Source: CAVTLG01 sp963735495
Lineage (GTDB): Bacteria > Chloroflexota > Ktedonobacteria > Ktedonobacterales > Ktedonobacteraceae
DNA length: 64,000 nt
Reading direction: 5' to 3'
Assembly: GCA_963735495.1 (NCBI GenBank)
Contig: CAVTLG010000009.1
Span: forward strand, 1,399,815-1,463,814
The notes under the pieces were generated by a model, which saw only the letters and a program-made list of their open reading frames with translations, had not been told where the DNA came from and made no database searches. Positions 36,420-43,653 of this stretch are shown piece by piece (position 1 is the stretch's first letter; the number at the start of each line of letters is the position of its first letter). The position numbers were made by a program, and so were the translations under genes.

Positions 36420-36997
36420 AGGTTGAAAAACACGGTCTCGCCCGCACCTTGCATGATAATGTCAAAGCGGTACACAGCTTCCCCATTGCGAGTTTCACGC
36501 CGGGCCAACAAGGTTTCCTGTCGCTCAACGGGCACATAATGCAACACCGGATCATCAGTATTGGCTGGCTCATCCGCGAAGTAGAGGCGCGTCACGAGAT
36601 AGTTGAGTAGCCCTCGCGCGAACACCGTCACACAGATATGTGGTGCTTGCATGCGTTGCGCGGCGTATGTGACAGGACCAGGCTTGATGGTCTCAAACCA
36701 GTAGCCGCCGTCCTTATCAGTACCGGAACGTCCAAAGCCGCTAAAAGTTGGATCAAGTTGCGCTGGCCCTTGATCCGTGGGGTGGTTGTAGCGACCATAC
36801 GCGTTGGCCTGCCAGATCTCGACCAGCGCATCAGGTACTGCCACGCGATCCCCATCCAGGACGTAGCCCTCAATGCGTATACGTTCGCCGACGGTTTCCG
36901 GCTGGATGAGCACGTTTCTGCGCGCATCCTCACGCAGTAGACCGGGCGCGAAAAATGGTCCGACTGTCTGTGAAGCGGTCAAGGAAATTGTACTCAT
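36416..36997 (-). CDS. pcaG: Protocatechuate 3,4-dioxygenase alpha subunit
   Basis: This 193-residue intradiol dioxygenase subunit forms the PcaHG complex that cleaves protocatechuate between its hydroxyls. It begins LTASQTVGPFFAPGL, typical of the alpha subunit. It contains VEIWQANAYGRYNHP and PGFSG-like GFGRSGTDKDGGYWFETIKPG, then APHICVTVFARGLLNYLVTRLYF. The alpha subunit does not bind iron, and its HIC segment replaces the beta subunit HIH. It overlaps pcaH and pcaB by ATGA at both ends. Confidence 0.96.
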   Translation of the reverse strand: MSTISLTASQTVGPFFAPGLLREDARRNVLIQPETVGERIRIEGYVLDGDRVAVPDALVEIWQANAYGRYNHPTDQGPAQLDPTFSGFGRSGTDKDGGYWFETIKPGPVTYAAQRMQAPHICVTVFARGLLNYLVTRLYFADEPANTDDPVLHYVPVERQETLLARRETRNGEAVYRFDIIMQGAGETVFFNL

Positions 36998-37734
36998 TGT
37001 GCTACCTCTGGCATCTCAAATGGCGTGGCGTCCGCTCCCCGCAAGACGATATCCCAGCGGTAGCCAAGCGCCCACTCCGGTTCGGTGACATCATGGGCAT
37101 ACGCGGCAATCAAACGCTTGCGCGCCGCCTCGGTGGGTACGGATTGCATGATGGGATCAAGCGCGTGCAGCGGATCGTCAGGAAAATACATCTGTGTGAC
37201 CAGGCGCGACAGCAGAGATGGGCCAAATACAGAGAAATGAATGTGAGCTGGTCGCCAGGCATTCTCATGGTTCTTCCAGGGATACGCGCCCGGGCGGATC
37301 GTGAGAAAGCGATAGACACCGTCCGCATTGGTCAAACAACGGCCCATACCCAGAAAGTTGGGATCAAGTGGACCCGGCCATTGGTCCCGTTTATGCACGT
37401 AACGGCCCGCAGCATTGGCTTGCCAGATCTCCAGCAGCGTGTTTGGCACAGGATTGCCACGCTCATCGAGTACACGGCCCGTCATAATGATACGCTGCCC
37501 GATGGCCTCACCACCGGTACCGGCGTTGCGCGTGAGGTCGGCATCTTCTGGAGTCACAGCACTGATAGCCGGACCGGGTCCCGTCAGTTCTGAGATGGTC
37601 AGGGGCACCTCGATCAGCGGCAGGGTGGGAGCACGGCGTCGCGTGGATTGATAGGCTTCGTACAAATAAGGGGGAAAGACTTCCCGGTCTCCGCGAATGA
37701 TGGTGCCGATATTGGTGGTATTCGTGGTACTCAT
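36994..37734 (-). CDS. pcaH: Protocatechuate 3,4-dioxygenase beta subunit
   Basis: This is the iron-bearing subunit of PcaHG, 246 residues from the ATG at 37734, which has GAAAGG 6 bases upstream. The open frame reaches further left-to-right but only into pcaC-overlapping noise. The ferric ligands can be placed: Tyr in AAGRYVHKRDQ, Tyr in GAYPWKNHENAW, and two His in RPAHIHFSVFG. It would open the protocatechuate ring to 3-carboxy-cis,cis-muconate with O2. It lies 55 bases after pcaC and overlaps pcaG by 4 bases. Confidence 0.96.
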   Translation of the reverse strand: MSTTNTTNIGTIIRGDREVFPPYLYEAYQSTRRRAPTLPLIEVPLTISELTGPGPAISAVTPEDADLTRNAGTGGEAIGQRIIMTGRVLDERGNPVPNTLLEIWQANAAGRYVHKRDQWPGPLDPNFLGMGRCLTNADGVYRFLTIRPGAYPWKNHENAWRPAHIHFSVFGPSLLSRLVTQMYFPDDPLHALDPIMQSVPTEAARKRLIAAYAHDVTEPEWALGYRWDIVLRGADATPFEMPEVAQ

Positions 37735-37789
37735 AAAAAACCTTTCTGGATACCCACCGCGTTGAGGCGGTGGAAGGAAAGGCCGCCCG

Positions 37790-38152
37790 CTAATCGAATT
37801 CCTTCTTTGCCGCCGCAAATGCAGCATTAGCAGCCGGAACGCCAGCGTACACAGCCACGTGGAGGAGCACCTCCGCGATCTCATGCGGATCGACCCCGAT
37901 ATTACGGCTGGCATGCAGATGCAAAGCCAGCTCTTCGCGACCGAGCGCAGCAAGAATAGCGATAGTCACCAGGCTTCTTGTCCGTCGATCCAGGTCTGGC
38001 CGGGACCAGACGGCCCCCCAGGCCGTCTCGGTGATGAAGCGTTGGAAGTCGGCATCGAACTCTGTTGTGCGCGCTTGCGCCCGCTCAACATGTTCGTCTC
38101 CGAGTACCTCCTTGCGCACCTTCATCCCATCTTCATATCTCGCATCTGACAT
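37790..38152 (-). CDS. pcaC: 4-carboxymuconolactone decarboxylase
   Basis: This 120-residue AhpD-like protein decarboxylates gamma-carboxymuconolactone to the enol-lactone used by PcaD. The start ATG 38152 was chosen over one at 38161 because AAGGA lies 9 bases before it. Matches include RKEVLGDEHVERA, ETAWGAVWSRPDLDRRTRSL and LALHLHASRNIGVDPHEIAEVLLHVAVYAGVPAA, all typical of PcaC. It is the first cistron of pcaCHGBD, behind its own predicted promoter. Confidence 0.95.
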   Translation of the reverse strand: MSDARYEDGMKVRKEVLGDEHVERAQARTTEFDADFQRFITETAWGAVWSRPDLDRRTRSLVTIAILAALGREELALHLHASRNIGVDPHEIAEVLLHVAVYAGVPAANAAFAAAKKEFD

Positions 38153-38211
38153 GCTCACCATTCCTTTTTACAGACAAGACAGCTCTCAAAAGGTTGTATC
38201 TCTAAGAGTAG

Positions 38212-38252
38212 AGTATACCCACCTCCTGGATAGTCTGTCTAATACATATTCT
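38212..38252 (-). promoter_or_regulatory. Promoter and operator half of the pcaCHGBD operon
   Basis: On the minus strand AGAATATGTATTAGACAGAC (38252-38233) ends in the -35-like TAGACA (38241-38236). This is followed after 18 bases by TATACT (38217-38212). It lies 84 bases before the pcaC ATG. The 20-base block matches a block before pcaI at 18 positions. Confidence 0.7.
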
Positions 38253-38292
38253 GCCAGCTATGATACTATTTACATATAAACAACAAGCTATA

Positions 38293-39204
38293 TTATGGCC
38301 CATGTTCGAGGTCAACTTCATCGAGCAGTTGCAGGAAGCGTTGCAGGGCTGGCAACGTCTCATCCCGCCGCCAGACTACCCCCATCTCTACTTGCGCCGC
38401 GACATCCTGCAAGGGCTTATAGACGACACCCGTGCGATGGAGATTTTGCACAGAGGCGGGCACCAGCGCAACGCCCATGTTGGCGGCGACCAGACCGATG
38501 ATGGTCTGCATGAGCCACGCTTCCTGCGCTACCCTGGGGGTAAAGCCTGCTGTCAGACAGGCAGTCATGATGTGCGACAACAAGCCCGGAACAGTAGCAT
38601 AGCGCGCAGGCAGAATAAAGAAATCGTCCGCGAGCGCCTGCAACGCGATCTGCGGCTGTGCAACGAGCGGATGGCACAGAGGTAGCACGGCCAATAAAGA
38701 CTCACGAAACACAGGACGAGCTACCAGGGTGCGACTCTCGGTGAAGGGAAGATAGAGAAAACCTACATCGAGGCGTTGCTGCTCCAGTCCAGACATCAGT
38801 TGATCAGGATTCTGCTCCTTTAAGAACAGACGTACCTCTGGAAAACGCTCGTGAAATGTACGCAAAATGACGGGTAAGATGTCATTGGAGGCCGATGGGA
38901 CAAAGCCAAGCGTCAACAAACCCACTTCACCATACCCGATACGCTGGACGGTGCGCACCGTCTGCTCAACCTGTCCAAATAGCCGGTAGGCTTCGTCCAG
39001 CAGCACACGTCCAGCCTCAGTCAATTGCACATTATGACGCGTGCGCTCAAAGAGTTGCACATGCAGTTCCCGCTCAAGTTGCTGAATTTGATAGCTAAGC
39101 GGCGGCTGGGCCATGTGCAAGCGCTCCGCTGCGCGCGTGAAATGCAGTTCTTCGGCGACGACGACGAAATAATATAAACGACGGAGGTCGATCCCGCTAT
39201 CCAT
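38293..39204 (-). CDS. LysR-family regulator of the beta-ketoadipate cluster
   Basis: This 303-residue LysR-type regulator has an N-terminal winged HTH (DLRRLYYFVVVAEELHFTRAAERLHMAQPPLSYQIQQLE) close to the BenM/CatM/CbnR group, and an effector domain beginning LLTLGFVPSASND. It lies between the pcaC operon (same strand, 140 bases downstream) and the divergent pcaIJF operon, the expected place for a pathway regulator such as PcaQ. The start is ATG 39204. A GTG at 39237 lies inside the promoter -35, and the -10 ends only 6 bases before the ATG, so the mRNA is probably leaderless. The effector is likely a pathway intermediate, which is inference. Confidence 0.92.
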   Translation of the reverse strand: MDSGIDLRRLYYFVVVAEELHFTRAAERLHMAQPPLSYQIQQLERELHVQLFERTRHNVQLTEAGRVLLDEAYRLFGQVEQTVRTVQRIGYGEVGLLTLGFVPSASNDILPVILRTFHERFPEVRLFLKEQNPDQLMSGLEQQRLDVGFLYLPFTESRTLVARPVFRESLLAVLPLCHPLVAQPQIALQALADDFFILPARYATVPGLLSHIMTACLTAGFTPRVAQEAWLMQTIIGLVAANMGVALVPASVQNLHRTGVVYKPLQDVAAQVEMGVVWRRDETLPALQRFLQLLDEVDLEHGP

Positions 39205-39210
39205 GGTACT

Positions 39211-39239
39211 ATTATACAGAGAATAGATAACCGACACAA
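39211..39239 (-). promoter_or_regulatory. Promoter of the lysR gene, apparently leaderless
   Basis: On the minus strand TTGTGT (39239-39234) and TATAAT (39216-39211) are 17 bases apart. The expected start falls on or next to the ATG at 39204. The -35 touches the start of the conserved block before pcaI, so binding there could repress lysR. Confidence 0.65.
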
Positions 39240-39278
39240 GAATTTGTATTAGACATACGAGATCGCGTTGGCTACACT
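39239..39278 (+). promoter_or_regulatory. Promoter and operator half of the pcaIJF operon
   Basis: AGAATTTGTATTAGACATAC (39239-39258) contains the -35-like TAGACA (39250-39255), then after 17 bases TACACT (39273-39278). It ends 87 bases before the pcaI ATG, almost the same distance as the matching block before pcaC. Confidence 0.7.
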
Positions 39279-39341
39279 GGTAGAGAGAAGGGGAAAACCG
39301 GAGCTGATGGCAAACCCGTTCTCAAAGTTGGAGGAGCATTG

Positions 39342-40259
39342 ATGATTGATAAACGCCTCTCATTACACGAAGCCATAGCGACATACGTGCATGACGGGAT
39401 GTCGCTGGCGATTGAGGGCTTTACCGCTTTTATCTGTTTTGCGGCTGGACATGAGATTATCCGCCAGGGCCGTCGCAACTTGACCTTGATTCGCATGACC
39501 CCTGATCTGATTTATGATCAAATGGTAGCGGCAGGCGTAGCCAGTAAGCTCGTGTTCAGCTACCTGGGCAATCCCGGTGTTGGCTCCTTACATTGCTTGC
39601 GCCGCGCGGTTGAACATGCTATCCCTACGCCCCTGGAAATCGAGGAATATTCCCATTATGGCATGGTCGGACGCTATATCGCGGGCGCTTCTCACCTGCC
39701 ATTTTTCCCGCTACGCAGCTATCTTGGCTCCGCGATGCCGACGGTCAATGAGCAGATCAAATTTATTGAAAGCCCCTATAGCCATGAACGTGTGGCCGTC
39801 GTACCGTCTCTCAACCCTGACGTGGCCATCATCCACGCTCAACGGGCAGATATGCAAGGCAATACACAGGTATGGGGATTACTGGGTGTGCAGAAGGAGG
39901 CTGCCTTCGCTGCCGATAAGGTCATTGTTGTGGTCGAAGAAATTGTCGAGGAAGCAGTGATTCGCGCCGATCCCAATCGTACACTCATCCCCGGACTGAT
40001 CGTGGACGCTGTCGTGCATGCGCCCTATGGAGCGCACCCATCCTACGTCCAGGGCTACTACGACCGCGACAACGCCTTCTACCTGGAATGGGATGTGCTC
40101 TCGCGCGATCACCAACGCACGCAAGCCTGGCTCAATGAATGGGTCTACGGCGTTGCCGATCCAGCCGCCTATGTGCGTAAACTGGGTGCAGCCAACATAG
40201 AGCGGCTCACGCCTGGCACTGCCATGGCCTCAGCCATAGAATATGGAGCGTATCGATGA
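39342..40259 (+). CDS. pcaI: 3-oxoadipate CoA-transferase alpha subunit
   Basis: This is a 305-residue family I CoA-transferase alpha subunit. It works with PcaJ to move CoA from succinyl-CoA to beta-ketoadipate. Features include GMSLAIEGFTAFICFAAGHEIIRQG at the N-terminus, a later GNTQVWGLLGVQKEAAFAADKVIVVVEEIV, and VHAPYGAHPSYVQGYYDRDN. It resembles the CatI/GctA-type longer subunits rather than the short PcaI of proteobacteria, so the symbol rests on context. GGAGGAG lies just before ATG 39342. It overlaps pcaJ by 4 bases. Confidence 0.9.
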   Translation: MIDKRLSLHEAIATYVHDGMSLAIEGFTAFICFAAGHEIIRQGRRNLTLIRMTPDLIYDQMVAAGVASKLVFSYLGNPGVGSLHCLRRAVEHAIPTPLEIEEYSHYGMVGRYIAGASHLPFFPLRSYLGSAMPTVNEQIKFIESPYSHERVAVVPSLNPDVAIIHAQRADMQGNTQVWGLLGVQKEAAFAADKVIVVVEEIVEEAVIRADPNRTLIPGLIVDAVVHAPYGAHPSYVQGYYDRDNAFYLEWDVLSRDHQRTQAWLNEWVYGVADPAAYVRKLGAANIERLTPGTAMASAIEYGAYR

Positions 40260-41047
40260 CCAGAGAACAGACACAACAGGAAGTCGTCTATACACCCGCT
40301 GAGATGATGATCGTGACCGCCGCGCGAGCACTCGCAGGCGCACGCACGGTTTTTGTTGGCGTCGGCCTGCCGAATATTGCCTGCAACCTGGCGCGCTATA
40401 CGGTTGCGCCTGATCTCGAATTGCTCTATGAATCGGGCGTTTACGGCGCACAACCTGCACGCCTGCCTCTCTCCATCGGCGATCCAACGCTGGTGACGGG
40501 CGCAACCTCGGTGATGTCTATGGCGGACCTGTTCGGCCTGTATCTACAGGGTGGATTGGTCGAAGTGGCGCTGCTGGGTGGAGCACAAATTGATCGCTTC
40601 GGCAACCTCAACACCACGGTAATCGGTGACTATCATCACCCGAAAACGCGGCTTCCAGGCAGCGGGGGAGCATGCGAGATCGCTATGAATGCGCAGCGCG
40701 TCTTCTACATTATGTACCTCAAGCCGCGCGCCTTTGTCGAGCAGCTCAACTTTATCACGACACCCGGCTATCTGAGCGGTAACGATGCACGACAGGAGCT
40801 GGGTATGCCTGGCGCTGGTCCGCAACTGGTGATTACCGACAAGGCGCTCTTCAATTTCGCCACTGAGTCGCATGAGATGCAGCTCATCTCGCTGCATCCC
40901 GGCGTCACACTGGCACAGGTAGAGGCGGCCATTGGCTGGCCGCTAAAACGTGCCAGCACGCTGGCCGAGACGCCACAGCCAAGTAGTGATGAGTTGCGAC
41001 GCATTCGCGTAGAACTTGATCCACAGGGTATGTACTCAAAACATTAA
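40256..41047 (+). CDS. pcaJ: 3-oxoadipate CoA-transferase beta subunit
   Basis: This is a 263-residue beta subunit of the same transferase. The active-site Glu lies in ELLYESGVYGAQP, the ESG/ENG motif of family I enzymes. GGAQIDRFGNLNTTVIGDY and the LPGSGGACEIAMNAQRVF loop match GctB/CatJ-type subunits. It starts with an ATGA overlap with pcaI and is followed 35 bases later by the thiolase pcaF. Confidence 0.92.
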   Translation: MTREQTQQEVVYTPAEMMIVTAARALAGARTVFVGVGLPNIACNLARYTVAPDLELLYESGVYGAQPARLPLSIGDPTLVTGATSVMSMADLFGLYLQGGLVEVALLGGAQIDRFGNLNTTVIGDYHHPKTRLPGSGGACEIAMNAQRVFYIMYLKPRAFVEQLNFITTPGYLSGNDARQELGMPGAGPQLVITDKALFNFATESHEMQLISLHPGVTLAQVEAAIGWPLKRASTLAETPQPSSDELRRIRVELDPQGMYSKH

Positions 41048-41082
41048 GCAGCGTTATGTCCATCTGCAAAAGGAGAGCAACA

Positions 41083-42277
41083 ATGGAAGATGCCGTGATT
41101 ATCTCGGCGGTTCGTACGCCGATTGGACGCTATGGAGGGGTCTTGAAGGATGTCCGCCCGGACGATCTTGCGGCATTTGCCATAGCTCAGGCGATAGAGC
41201 GAGCAGCAATTGATGGGGGCAGTGTTGAAGACGTGATCTTCGGCGCGGCAAACCAGTCCGGCGAGGATAATCGCAATGTGGCGCGCATGGCGCTGCTGCT
41301 GGCGGGATTACCCGTACAGGTCGCTGGTCAGACGGTAAATCGCCTGTGTGGTTCAGGCTTGCAGGCCGTCATAAGTGCGGCACAGGCTATTCAGACCGGT
41401 ATGGGCGATACGTATGTGGCCGGCGGCGTGGAGTGCATGACACGCGCACCCTTTGTGATTGGGAAGGCTGACAGCGCGTTTAGCCGTGGAATGGTCCTGC
41501 ACGATACCACGATGAACTGGCGCTTTGTCAATCCACGCCTGTCCGCCCTGCATTATCCCTACGCGATGGGAGAGACGGCGGAGAATGTCGCTGAAACCTA
41601 CAAGGTCAGTCGCGCCGATCAAGATGCATTTGCCTTGCGTAGCCATCAGCGTGCAGTGGCGGCACAGGCCGCAGGACGCTTTGCCACGGAGATTGCTCCT
41701 ATCTCCATTCCCCAGAAGAAAGGCGAGCCAGTCATTGTGGCAACCGATGAGGCACCGCGTTCCGACACATCACTGGAGAAACTTGCCACACTCAAACCGG
41801 TCTTCCGTCAGGGTGGCAGCGTGACGGCGGGTAACGCAGCCGGTATCAATGATGGCGCAGCCGCGCTGGTATTGACATCCCGCAACCGCGCCGAGGCATT
41901 AGGACTACGTCCGCGTGCGCGTATAGTAGCAGCGGCAGTGGCGGGGGTAGATCCAGGCATATATGGGATTAGGCCCTATCCCGGCGACAAGAAAGGTCTT
42001 GCAACGCGCCGGACTCAGCTTGCAGGATATGGACCTGATCGAGATGAATGAAGCCTTTGCCTCACAATCACTCCAATGTGCGCGCGAACTGGGTATAGAT
42101 GAGGAGAAACTGAACGTTAACGGTGGAGCTATTGCCCTGGGCCATCCACTAGGCTGTAGTGGTGCGCGCATCCTGGTAACGCTGCTACATGAGTTGGAGC
42201 GTCGTGATGGCCGCTATGGTCTGGCAACGATGTGTATAGGTGTTGGGCAGGGTATCGCCGCGATCATTGAGCGCTGA
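41083..42277 (+). pseudogene. pcaF: Beta-ketoadipyl-CoA thiolase gene with a one-base frameshift
   Basis: The thiolase would split beta-ketoadipyl-CoA to succinyl-CoA and acetyl-CoA, ending the pathway. The first frame (ATG 41083, MEDAVIISAVRTPIGRYGG) carries the nucleophile Cys in NRLCGSGLQA and runs to AGVDPGIY. The second frame resumes at MGLGPIPATRKVLQRAGL, 880 bases on and one base out of phase. It carries NGGAIALGHPLGCSG (His) and MCIGVGQG (second Cys). The two parts join exactly if one base is removed from the ATATAT run at 41959-41964. All catalytic residues are present, so the gene is either very recently broken or misread. The surrounding operon is intact. Confidence 0.88.
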
Positions 42278-42333
42278 CGTCGATTTTTTCATACTTCATC
42301 ACCTCTCTATCAAAAGGTAGATCGGAAGTGCGT

Positions 42334-43341
42334 CTACCAGACTTGCCTAGTAGGTGCTTCTCCAGCTACTGCCTTGTACAATCGCTTCTTAATCTCAATC
42401 CTCCCCTTTTCTGTTCCTGAAGGCTTGTATTGATCCATTATCTCAGCACGCTTAACATACGCAGCATTTATTTTATTTTCAAGCTCTTCTCCTTTTAAAT
42501 GTTTTCCTTCTATATAATTTAAATTTGATATATTCCATAAAATATCCCCTACATACTTTTTCGTAGTTTTTTCCATTTCTGGGTTCTCCTCTATTATTTT
42601 CTGGACTTCCTGACCAAGTCTTTGCTCTACTTCATCGAGCACACGCCATTTATCAAACCGGGGAACGCTTGTACCGGACTCACTGTGTGTAGCAGTAGAT
42701 GCATCTCTATCGAGTGGCTGGCCCAACTGATTCAAAATCTCTTGATCCTCTTTCGTACTGGAAAGCCGCTGTTTTACACTCCGCAAGGAACGACGCACCC
42801 TGGCATCAGTACTATCATCCCCTGTCACCGACTCCCACAGCCTCCTACCATCTAACGAGTTCAGGGATTTACTGAAGTATCTTTCAGCTCGCTCTGCTTG
42901 TCTGTACACTTTCGCTTGCCAATCCGGCTTTGCCTGCCAATCTGAGTCTCCCTGGATTATGCTCTTCGCCCTCCGATCAAGTTCTCGTCTTACCTCAGCA
43001 AGTATACGCGCTCTTTTTCCAAGCGTGGATTCATGCCCTCCTTCACCTGCCTGCTCACCTCGTTCCCTCGCCTCATTGCCAAACGGGGACTGACTTTCCT
43101 CAAATGTGGTGGAAGCACTATCTCTGCGCTTCTTGTAAAGGGCCATACCCAGATCCCAGTCAGACGGCGCTCCTCCTGAACTGGAAGGCTCCCCTGTCCT
43201 AATTTGATCATGCCGCCGTTTTGTCTCGTTGTCAGAAGATTCTCCTGCATCTTCTGGCCTGGAAGATTTCTCTGTATCTGTCAGTCTGGTCGTATCCGTA
43301 GCAGGATCTTTACCCGTTCTTACATCGCCAAGTTCACCCAT
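42334..43341 (-). CDS. Hypothetical charged protein with an internal duplication
   Basis: Not recognised. The protein is about 335 residues from ATG 43341, which has AGAGAGG 12 bases upstream. A further in-frame ATG at 43464 has no ribosome site. The first 130 residues are low-complexity, rich in Asp, Glu, Ser, Thr, Arg and Gly. The rest is helical, with a motif found twice: RILAEVRRELDRRAKSIIQGD and RVLDEVEQRLGQEVQKIIEEN. No membrane or enzymatic motif is seen. The DNA is markedly A+T-rich, like the giant coiled-coil gene on the other side of the pca cluster. It starts 56 bases from the pcaF stop on the opposite strand. The roughly 310 bases between it and the STAND gene hold no other gene. 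Confidence 0.6.
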   Translation of the reverse strand: MGELGDVRTGKDPATDTTRLTDTEKSSRPEDAGESSDNETKRRHDQIRTGEPSSSGGAPSDWDLGMALYKKRRDSASTTFEESQSPFGNEARERGEQAGEGGHESTLGKRARILAEVRRELDRRAKSIIQGDSDWQAKPDWQAKVYRQAERAERYFSKSLNSLDGRRLWESVTGDDSTDARVRRSLRSVKQRLSSTKEDQEILNQLGQPLDRDASTATHSESGTSVPRFDKWRVLDEVEQRLGQEVQKIIEENPEMEKTTKKYVGDILWNISNLNYIEGKHLKGEELENKINAAYVKRAEIMDQYKPSGTEKGRIEIKKRLYKAVAGEAPTRQVW

Positions 43342-43653
43342 GTGATCATTGGTCCTCTCTTTTACCCTCTTTACAAGGGGAGAAAAGTGGATATTTGCCT
43401 CATACTGAAACAATTGGTGACATATTACTTGAAAATAGATGGTTTGTAGTCCTACCAGCTTCATTTAGAGTTCTTTTAAAAATATATCGCTCACAAGCAT
43501 AAATAGAAAATGGGCTGTATGGGAAGTTTTTTGTGCGCAATTTGGCGGCAAATCTGCTACCCATAGACATACAGGTCGTTTGCAATTTAGCCCCCCTTCT
43601 TATCCCATATACAAAAAGAAAGCAGATCTACTACAGATGAGAGCAAAAGTGAG

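Noticed and set aside
41955..41970. Programmed frameshifting in pcaF
   Set aside because: There is no slippery heptamer or downstream structure, and thiolases are not known to use frameshifting; a one-base insertion is simpler.
34261..42277. pca cluster as a mobile island with visible ends
   Set aside because: No integrase, tRNA or direct repeats were seen at its borders; only the base-composition contrast with the flanking charged genes is evident.
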